The notes under the pieces are model-generated. The model had not been told where the DNA came from and searched no databases. It saw only the letters and a list, made by a program, of their open reading frames with translations. Positions 36,096 to 41,212 of a stretch of DNA of 41,212 nt are shown here, piece by piece. Origin of the DNA: Phycisphaerales bacterium (lineage in GTDB: Bacteria; Planctomycetota; Phycisphaerae; Phycisphaerales; SM1A02); the NCBI GenBank assembly GCA_029247205.1, contig JAQWLT010000016.1, forward strand, positions 1 through 41,212. Reading direction: 5' to 3'. Both the position numbers and the translations under genes were made by a program. Numbering within the stretch: position 1 is the first letter of the stretch; each line of letters opens with the position of its first letter.

Positions 36096-38255
36096 TCAGG
36101 ACCCTACAACGGCAGTATCTACCGAGACCACATCGCCGCGATCCAATGCGCCGTAGAGTCGCGCGGCGGCATCAGCAACCTCGCCACGGGCGGATCCGAT
36201 GAAGTCGCGAAGGTCGGCAACTTGACGAGACGACAGGTGATCGCCGTATCGTCTGGCTGAAGCTGCCGCCAAGTCCAGTAGCGACGTCTGCTGCCATTCA
36301 TCGGTCGCTTTGAGCGCTGCATTGACAATCGCCTGCTGGGCTGATGAATCGTTGATCACGGCGAGCACTTCGGCCACCATCAACTGCTGCGGACCGGCAT
36401 CACTCATAAGTGCCTGTTCCAGTTGGGGTGTGGCCTCAGCGGCATCGAGTCCGGCCGGGCGTGACATCGCCAGATCACGCAAGGCGGAAAGACTTTCGCT
36501 CGCATAGAATCGGCGGTCAGCGTCATCAAGTGGTGTGCCCAATCCAAGCGAAGCAAGCACACTTGTGAACGCAGCGTCTGAAGCACCATTCTTGAGCACG
36601 CCAATGCCGGGCATGCCGGCGCTCATCTGACGCGTCGTGGCAAGATCATCAGATGGGACAATCAGCACGATTGGCACACCAGCATCGGCGAGTTGCGCCC
36701 ATGTGCTGTGTTGTGCGTTTGTTGCATACACGACGGCCAGATCTATCCCCCCCGCTCGAGTTGATGTCGTCAGATCGGCCCAAGTCTGCCCAGTCCCGGC
36801 CACTTGATAGCCCGCAGCCTCTAAGCGGCCTTCGCCCCTCTTCTGCTCGGCAGGCGTACCTCCAACCACAACAGACTGTCTACCAGCACCACCCTGCACT
36901 GCGGCACCAAGGAGGGGAACCACGCGGTTGCTGCCTGCAAAGGATTGGTCCGGCATTGCTCGCGATACGACCAGGGCCGCGTCATATCGAACGCGTTGAT
37001 CAGCATGTGCCAAGGCCTCGGTAATAGCCTCACGCTCACCACCGCCAAGCAGGCTTGCAGCACCGCCCGTACGGGCAAGCGCAGCCAACGCATCGCGGGC
37101 CATATCATTGTCGTCCTGATCGATCGCCATCAGCAGCACTTCTCTAGCGACGGCTGGGCCGTGGACAGTGGCATGGAAGCTGGGGCTTCGATCCAACTGA
37201 GGCACCGGCAACACAACATCTCGCTCGCCCACTCGATTCTCAAGCCGCAGATTACCTGCAACGAAAGTTACCAAGGCTGGGCCATTATTGGGGTCAATTT
37301 CGCGGGCCTTGGCAGCATGCCGCACCGCCATTGTCGGCCAGTACAGATCTGTGGGCACGAGTTGGCTGACCAGTCCGCCATGGGTATCCCAGCCCCAGAC
37401 CGTCTGCATCGGCACCAGATTGCCGTCTGCATCCTGTACCAAGGCAGGCCGAGCTCGGAGATGCTCCATCTCTCGCAAGTAGTCTTCGGCGAGTTGCACA
37501 TGAAGCGATGCGAGGTCGACATTGGGGTCTTCCCAACCGAGCCGTTGAATCGCACGTGCTGCAGCCGAAACTACAACGTCTGTTGCCTTCGGATTCTTTC
37601 CAACCGCAATTAACGTAGCACCAGCATGTGGGTAGCCAATATCGGCCAACGTGTTAATGATCAGAACCTGCTGACTTGCTGGCACATTGGGAAGCGCGGC
37701 CGACAAGGGCAGCACAGCTTCACGTCCAAGTGTTGGAAGTGTGTTGTTGAGGCCCAATTGAATCTCGGTTGATGTACCGGGGTCGCTCATCGCCACAAGC
37801 ATCGGTGGAACCGCAAATTCCCCTGCTTCTACAAGACGAGCATGCGCAAGGGAACGAGCTCGACGCGTGCCGCCAAGCATTTGAATTGCCTCGTTGATCC
37901 GATCGATGTCCCGAGCCATATCCATACGACCCTTCTCGACACGCGACTCCATCGCAGATGCAATATCAGCGAGCGACGGCACCTCGCGTGCCCACCGAAT
38001 CGCCACCGGCAAGCGGTCTCGCATGCGGGGGTCCTCATCAACCAACTCAGCCAAGTCTTTGTCACTCAGTTCACTATTGAGCAACGCCTCGCCGTTGGAG
38101 CGAGCCATCTCGACTTGTGCCGTCAGGGCATAGTGCACAAAGTCATCAAGCATGACTGTTGGCGATGCATCTGCGGCTGCAGCAGGCATTGAGGACATGC
38201 ACAAGCCTGTCATCAGAAGGGTGGACAGGATGGCAAGACGGATACGCATAAGCAT
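36096..38255 (-). CDS. Exported HEAT-repeat protein with a receiver-like inserted domain
   Basis: About 719 residues from ATG 38255 (GGAG about 9 bases upstream; TTG 38270 and ATG 38249 are alternatives). Signal peptide with core L-A-I-L-S-T-L-L-M-T-G-L and A-A-A-A-D cleavage region. Helical HEAT-like repeats fill most of the protein (for example V-P-P-M-L-V-A-M-S-D-P and V-R-Y-D-A-A-L-V-V-S-R-A-M). Residues about 460-575 look like an alpha/beta domain with CheY-type order, but the expected phosphoacceptor Asp after I-D-L-A-V-V is missing, so it would be a pseudo-receiver. Single gene next to tRNA-Thr, divergent from the B12-riboswitch operon. Probable scaffold. Confidence 0.75.
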   Translation of the reverse strand: MLMRIRLAILSTLLMTGLCMSSMPAAAADASPTVMLDDFVHYALTAQVEMARSNGEALLNSELSDKDLAELVDEDPRMRDRLPVAIRWAREVPSLADIASAMESRVEKGRMDMARDIDRINEAIQMLGGTRRARSLAHARLVEAGEFAVPPMLVAMSDPGTSTEIQLGLNNTLPTLGREAVLPLSAALPNVPASQQVLIINTLADIGYPHAGATLIAVGKNPKATDVVVSAAARAIQRLGWEDPNVDLASLHVQLAEDYLREMEHLRARPALVQDADGNLVPMQTVWGWDTHGGLVSQLVPTDLYWPTMAVRHAAKAREIDPNNGPALVTFVAGNLRLENRVGERDVVLPVPQLDRSPSFHATVHGPAVAREVLLMAIDQDDNDMARDALAALARTGGAASLLGGGEREAITEALAHADQRVRYDAALVVSRAMPDQSFAGSNRVVPLLGAAVQGGAGRQSVVVGGTPAEQKRGEGRLEAAGYQVAGTGQTWADLTTSTRAGGIDLAVVYATNAQHSTWAQLADAGVPIVLIVPSDDLATTRQMSAGMPGIGVLKNGASDAAFTSVLASLGLGTPLDDADRRFYASESLSALRDLAMSRPAGLDAAEATPQLEQALMSDAGPQQLMVAEVLAVINDSSAQQAIVNAALKATDEWQQTSLLDLAAASARRYGDHLSSRQVADLRDFIGSARGEVADAAARLYGALDRGDVVSVDTAVVGS

Positions 38256-38359
38256 AAAAACTGGCTCCAATACCGATCGCTTGGACAGACCCCACAGGGG
38301 TCCTCATCGCGGGGAACAGCGAGGATAGTCAGGCCGACAAGGTCGGGCAAGCGATTCGA
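38256..38359. other. Divergent intergenic region before the riboswitch
   Basis: About 100 bases between the HEAT-repeat start and the aptamer. Promoters for both directions must lie here or in the aptamer flank, but I cannot point to convincing -35/-10 pairs. An imperfect hairpin (TCCTC..TCGC with GCGA.GGA) lies near 38301-38326. Confidence 0.35.
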
Positions 38360-38552
38360 GGAACTGGTCTTCATCTGAATCGCGTCCTTGCTATGCTCCA
38401 CGAGCATCGTGGCGTACGGGAAGTGTGGTGAAAGACCACCGCGGACGCGCCGCCGTAATGGGATGAGGCCTCGCCACGGCCAGTCGATCCAGCCCCTCTG
38501 GGGCAGTCGTCCACCACCGAGGCCGCCCCCAGAGCCGGAAGACCTGCCCACG
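38360..38552 (+). promoter_or_regulatory. Cobalamin (B12) riboswitch aptamer
   Basis: The B12 box A-G-C-C-G-G-A-A-G-A-C-C-T-G-C-C lies at 38533-38548, close to the E. coli btuB version. Its GAAGACC pairs perfectly with GGTCTTC at 38366-38372 (closing stem). The core follows the family consensus in order: G-G-G-A-A (38418-38422), G-T-G-G-T-G-A-A-A-G-A-C-C-A-C (P5 arm), G-C-G-G-A-C-G-C-G-C-C-G-C-C-G-T-A-A, and a 7-bp stem GGCCTCG/CGAGGCC (38467-38473 with 38518-38524). A hairpin at 38393-38407 is peripheral. It binds adenosyl- or other cobalamins and would lower expression of the downstream operon when B12 is plentiful. Confidence 0.93.
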
Positions 38553-38652
38553 ATGGCTGACGCTCGACCCGCGCGAACCGGGTCGGCAGACTCCGCTCAC
38601 CACACTCCCGGTGATCGACCTGCCGATTCAACCCCGACGCCGGGATATGAAT

Positions 38653-38680
38653 TGGGAGTCGTCCCACGCGACTTGGGACG
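38653..38680 (+). promoter_or_regulatory. Putative expression platform: alternative hairpins at the ribosome-binding site
   Basis: CGTCCCA (38660-38666) can pair with TGGGACG (38674-38680), a 7-bp stem that covers the only Shine-Dalgarno-like bases (GGGA) ahead of ATG 38683. The same TCCCA (38662-38666) can instead pair with TGGGA at 38653-38657 around a 4-base loop, which frees the ribosome site. The two are mutually exclusive. How the aptamer would choose between them is inference. Confidence 0.5.
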
Positions 38681-38682
38681 CC

Positions 38683-39585
38683 ATGAGTCGGTCCCATATG
38701 ACTATTGCTATTCCCATGGCTCTTCTGGCCATCACGATCGCCATCCCAAACCCATGGGCCGACGAGGTCGTGTCCTTTGATGCCGGCCTTGGCGGCGCAC
38801 CCGGTTATGACCAGCCAACCGTCACGCTTGGACCGCCCGAATTGTTGACCGGAGAGGACACTGAAACCACCCATGTCGTTTCACCATTTTCCCCCGCCTG
38901 GCGACCAGATGAAATTGTGTCCATCGGTGCCGGTGGTTCCATTGTGTTGTCGTTTGATGAACCCGTTCTGAATGCTCCCGACAACCTCTTCGGGATCGAT
39001 CTCATCATCTTCGGGAATGCAGGCCTCATCGATGTACTCTGGCCATCGGGAGTGTGTGGCGGACTCTTTGGCGCCGATGGAGGTTCAGTGTCGGTGAGCA
39101 CGGATGCAGTGCAGTGGCATGTTGCCGCGGACACACTGGCGGACGGACTCTGGCCAACTATGGCCTTTGTTGATTCCTCGCCGTACTCTGAAACACCGGG
39201 CCAATACGTGACAGATCCCACGCGTGCGATCGATCCGACGCTCACCCTTGCTGAAGTCAATGGGCTGGACTACGCATCGCTGGTCAAACGGTATGACCAG
39301 TCCGCTGGCGGCGTAGGAATTGATCTCACCCCACTAGGCTTAGACTTTATTCGTTATGTCCGCATTGATGTACCCATAGATGCTTTCCTCTCAGCTGAAC
39401 TCGACGCGGTCGTCGACGCGGGCGTGTGGATCAATCCTGACCCCACCGGCGACGGACTGGTCAATGTGGATGACCTGCTGTTGGTCATCAGCTCTTGGGG
39501 AAGTACAGGTGGATCGGCAGATCTCAACCACGACGGCATAGTGAGTGTTGACGATCTCTTGATCGTGCTCGAGTCGTGGATATGA
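38683..39585 (+). CDS. B12-riboswitch-controlled secreted surface protein with dockerin-like repeats
   Basis: About 300 residues from ATG 38683 (in-frame GTG 38611, ATG 38647 and ATG 38698 also exist; 38683 gives the best signal peptide, A-I-P-M-A-L-L-A-I-T-I-A-I, and sits behind the expression platform). The mature protein starts V-V-S-F-D-A-G and carries G-G-S-I-V-L-S-F-D-E-P-V-L-N and F-G-I-D-L-I-I-F-G-N-A-G, segments I associate with uncharacterised planctomycete cell-surface proteins. The last 50 residues are two dockerin-like repeats (P-T-G-D-G-L-V-N-V-D-D-L-L and D-L-N-H-D-G-I-V-S-V-D-D-L-L). Its role is unknown; riboswitch control suggests corrinoid capture or use. Confidence 0.85.
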   Translation: MSRSHMTIAIPMALLAITIAIPNPWADEVVSFDAGLGGAPGYDQPTVTLGPPELLTGEDTETTHVVSPFSPAWRPDEIVSIGAGGSIVLSFDEPVLNAPDNLFGIDLIIFGNAGLIDVLWPSGVCGGLFGADGGSVSVSTDAVQWHVAADTLADGLWPTMAFVDSSPYSETPGQYVTDPTRAIDPTLTLAEVNGLDYASLVKRYDQSAGGVGIDLTPLGLDFIRYVRIDVPIDAFLSAELDAVVDAGVWINPDPTGDGLVNVDDLLLVISSWGSTGGSADLNHDGIVSVDDLLIVLESWI

Positions 39586-40400
39586 ATCGCCGCGGATTGA
39601 CCATCGCCGAAGTACTCGTCGTCATTGTGATCCTTGGCATCTTGGCGAGTATGGCTATCCCCTCGCTCCAACAAGTGTCATCCGCAACACAACGCACGCA
39701 TTGCCGCAACAACTTGAGGCAACTTGCGCGAGCTGCCGCCCTCTTTGCCATCGAACGCGATGGTCGCTTCCCACCCGGGCTCTTGTATGGAAGCAATCGA
39801 AACGCCTTGAGCGGAGACGTCCGCGCGTGGGACTGGCAAACCACAGCAAGCGGTCATGTGCGACCTGGCGAATTGTGGACCTATACCGACAGAGGTAGCG
39901 AGTCGAAAGTCTTGCAGTGTCCGACCGCCGAACATGAATTGGCATCGTGGACTGGCGATCCAACGACGGGATACAACTACAACGTCGCCTTCGTCGCCGC
40001 CGAGTCTCGCATGCCAACTTCAGCCGACGCCGAAAAAGGCGCGTGGGATCTCGTCATCGAGAAAGCCAACCTCGATGGCATGCGTGAACTCACGCTCGCC
40101 CAGTGCCACCGCAGCAGCACGACAGCACTCTTCGGCACAGGCGGGCGACTTGGCGGCGTGAATAAGTTCATGCGTTCGCCGGTCAATATTGGTGCTGGAT
40201 ACGACACCGCTTATGCAGGCGGCCAGTCCTTCCCTGATGGACGCACCAATATCGCCTGGATTGATGGACATGTCACAACGCAGCACCATGCTCATCAGGG
40301 CCAGCACTTTGACGATTTACCGAGTTGGCTGACCGACTCACTTGCGTGGCCAATGAATGGGTTTCTCTCAGACGACGCCCGCTCGTATGATCCCCGCTGA
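39582..40400 (+). CDS. Prepilin-type N-terminal cleavage/methylation protein
   Basis: About 272 residues from ATG 39582 (ATGA overlap with the surface-protein stop; GTG 39576 is an alternative). Type IV prepilin signature R-R-G-L-T-I-A-E-V-L-V-V-I-V-I: cleavage after Gly, Glu at +5, followed by the hydrophobic helix. The globular part ends with a D-G-R-T-N-I-A-W-I-D-G-H-V motif like the DGH signature of planctomycete DUF1559-type pseudopilins. It would need a prepilin peptidase and an assembly machine such as that at 2-6172. Translation is likely coupled to the upstream surface protein, so it is under the same riboswitch. Confidence 0.9.
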   Translation: MNRRGLTIAEVLVVIVILGILASMAIPSLQQVSSATQRTHCRNNLRQLARAAALFAIERDGRFPPGLLYGSNRNALSGDVRAWDWQTTASGHVRPGELWTYTDRGSESKVLQCPTAEHELASWTGDPTTGYNYNVAFVAAESRMPTSADAEKGAWDLVIEKANLDGMRELTLAQCHRSSTTALFGTGGRLGGVNKFMRSPVNIGAGYDTAYAGGQSFPDGRTNIAWIDGHVTTQHHAHQGQHFDDLPSWLTDSLAWPMNGFLSDDARSYDPR

Positions 40401-40407
40401 AGAACAC

Positions 40408-40650
40408 ATGGCAGACGCATCACCACATCCACGACGAAAGCCGCCGGTACCCACAGTTGATCGCTGTATCTGCCACGACGTCCCATTTACTGAGATCCTT
40501 GCCTGGGCTGCTGATCGAGCAAGTACCGATCTCACTGATATTGAAGACCAATACGGATGCGGCGGCAGTTGTGGCATGTGCCGCCCCTACTTGAAGCGTG
40601 TACTTGCAACGGGCGATTCCTGCATCCCGCTGATGCTCGATGTGGACTGA
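40408..40650 (+). CDS. BFD-like [2Fe-2S]-binding domain protein
   Basis: 80 residues from ATG 40408, 7 bases after the prepilin-like stop (longer frame to 40357 overlaps that gene). The four cysteines are spaced as in bacterioferritin-associated ferredoxin and NirB/NifU-like BFD domains: C-I-C-H-D, then C-G-G-S-C-G-M-C (CxC...CxxxCxxC type with the C-G-x-C at the end). Probably a small cytoplasmic electron-transfer or iron-sulphur protein. It lies in the same run as the riboswitch-controlled genes. Confidence 0.85.
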   Translation: MADASPHPRRKPPVPTVDRCICHDVPFTEILAWAADRASTDLTDIEDQYGCGGSCGMCRPYLKRVLATGDSCIPLMLDVD

Positions 40651-40659
40651 CCAAACGCC

Positions 40660-41212
40660 ATGCCTGCACTGATCGACTTTGACACCGCCATGGCCATGCT
40701 CAGTGAGCATGATCACAGCCCGCTTGCGGTTGAACAGGTGCCACTCGCTGCCGCGGGCGGACGCATCTTGGCAGAGCACATCAACGCAGATCGCGACCTG
40801 CCACCCTTCAATCGATCTGCAATGGATGGCTACGCCTTCCGACACGGAGAGTCGACCGAGGCCATGGTGGTCTCCAATGAAGTGCGAGCGGGCGATGACC
40901 CACGAGTGATCGTTGCAGCAGGTGCCTGTGTGCTCATTTCAACTGGCGCGGCTGTGCCGACCGACTGCGACACTGTGGTGCCAGTGGAATACACCAATCG
41001 TGCTGGCCGATGCGAGTCGATGCAGATCACAGCACCGGTCCCCGGTCGCGGAGCGAATATCCATCCACGGGCAGCCGACGCAGCGAAGGGAGATGTCGTG
41101 CTGACACCACGCACTCGTATCGGCCCTGCAGAGATAGGCATTGCCGCAATGGTTGGATGCGAACACCTCTCCGTGCATCGCCGCCCCACTGTTGCCATCT
41201 TGACCAGTGGCG
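40660..41212 (+). CDS. moeA: Molybdopterin molybdenumtransferase MoeA, 3'-truncated by the window edge
   Basis: The frame runs from ATG 40660 to the end without a stop (184 codons). MoeA N-terminal landmarks are present: D-L-P-P-F-N-R-S-A-M-D-G-Y-A-F, then G-A-C-V-L-I-S-T-G-A-A-V-P and D-C-D-T-V-V-P-V-E-Y, and the start of the MoCF/MPTbinding domain (A-I-L-T-S-G) at the edge. MoeA inserts molybdate into adenylylated molybdopterin. It follows the BFD-like stop by 9 bases and probably belongs to the same transcript. Confidence 0.93.
   Translation, partial: MPALIDFDTAMAMLSEHDHSPLAVEQVPLAAAGGRILAEHINADRDLPPFNRSAMDGYAFRHGESTEAMVVSNEVRAGDDPRVIVAAGACVLISTGAAVPTDCDTVVPVEYTNRAGRCESMQITAPVPGRGANIHPRAADAAKGDVVLTPRTRIGPAEIGIAAMVGCEHLSVHRRPTVAILTSG

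Noticed and set aside
1-41212. CRISPR array, insertion sequence, prophage or transposase
   Set aside because: No regularly spaced repeats, no transposase or integrase frame and no terminal inverted repeats were seen; the tRNA-Thr repeat is the only mobile-element hint.

Overview
The window looks like a bacterial chromosome segment of about 55-58% G+C from the Planctomycetes, most likely a marine Phycisphaerae-like lineage. The support is in the sequence: several secreted proteins carry C-terminal dockerin-like calcium-loop repeats (GDTDGDGDTDVDDI type) preceded by DCNxNxxPDxCD motifs; one carries repeated six-cysteine modules starting G-A-C-C; there is a prepilin-type protein with a C-terminal DGH motif and a planctomycete-style cytochrome c. 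No phage, insertion sequence, integrase or CRISPR array was seen.

Layout. (1) 2-6172, plus strand: a tightly overlapping type II secretion / type IV pilus assembly operon (truncated unknown gene, GspM/PilO-like, GspC/PilP-like, secretin, beta-propeller lipoprotein). (2) 6235-11206, minus: SSP411/YyaL-type protein with a DsbD-alpha-like tail, short asparaginase-like protein, POT peptide transporter. (3) 11326-12165, plus: polytopic membrane protein of unknown role. (4) 12150-18748, minus: nuoJ-K-L-M-N, the distal membrane-arm half of respiratory complex I, without nuoA-I. (5) 18931-22035, plus: pgsA and pgpA (consecutive steps of phosphatidylglycerol synthesis) and an exported M28 peptidase. 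(6) 22081-22534, minus: RNase P RNA with promoter and terminator. (7) 22613-29546: Gfo/Idh/MocA-like protein, an unknown gene plus DUF418 membrane protein, a solitary sucC, a thioredoxin-family protein with a small HTH regulator, and a three-gene cytochrome c / lipoprotein / membrane peptide operon. (8) 29695-36027: secreted trypsin-like protease whose frame is cut by an in-frame TAG and then continues for 1.9 kb of cysteine-rich and dockerin modules; a LolA-like exported protein; a secreted dockerin-type protein lying between a decayed tRNA-Thr copy and an intact tRNA-Thr(CGT). (9) 36096-38255, minus: exported HEAT-repeat protein. (10) 38360-41212, plus: a cobalamin riboswitch followed by a secreted dockerin-type protein, a prepilin-like protein, a BFD-like [2Fe-2S] protein and the start of moeA.

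The most interesting part is the last one. A clear B12 riboswitch controls a secreted surface-type protein and a prepilin-like protein that have no known link to corrinoids. This suggests an undescribed, pilin- and dockerin-associated B12 acquisition module. The other notable signals are the stop codon splitting the modular protease, the direct repeat of tRNA-Thr bracketing one secreted-protein gene, and the six-cysteine module shared between the secretion apparatus and a secreted protein.
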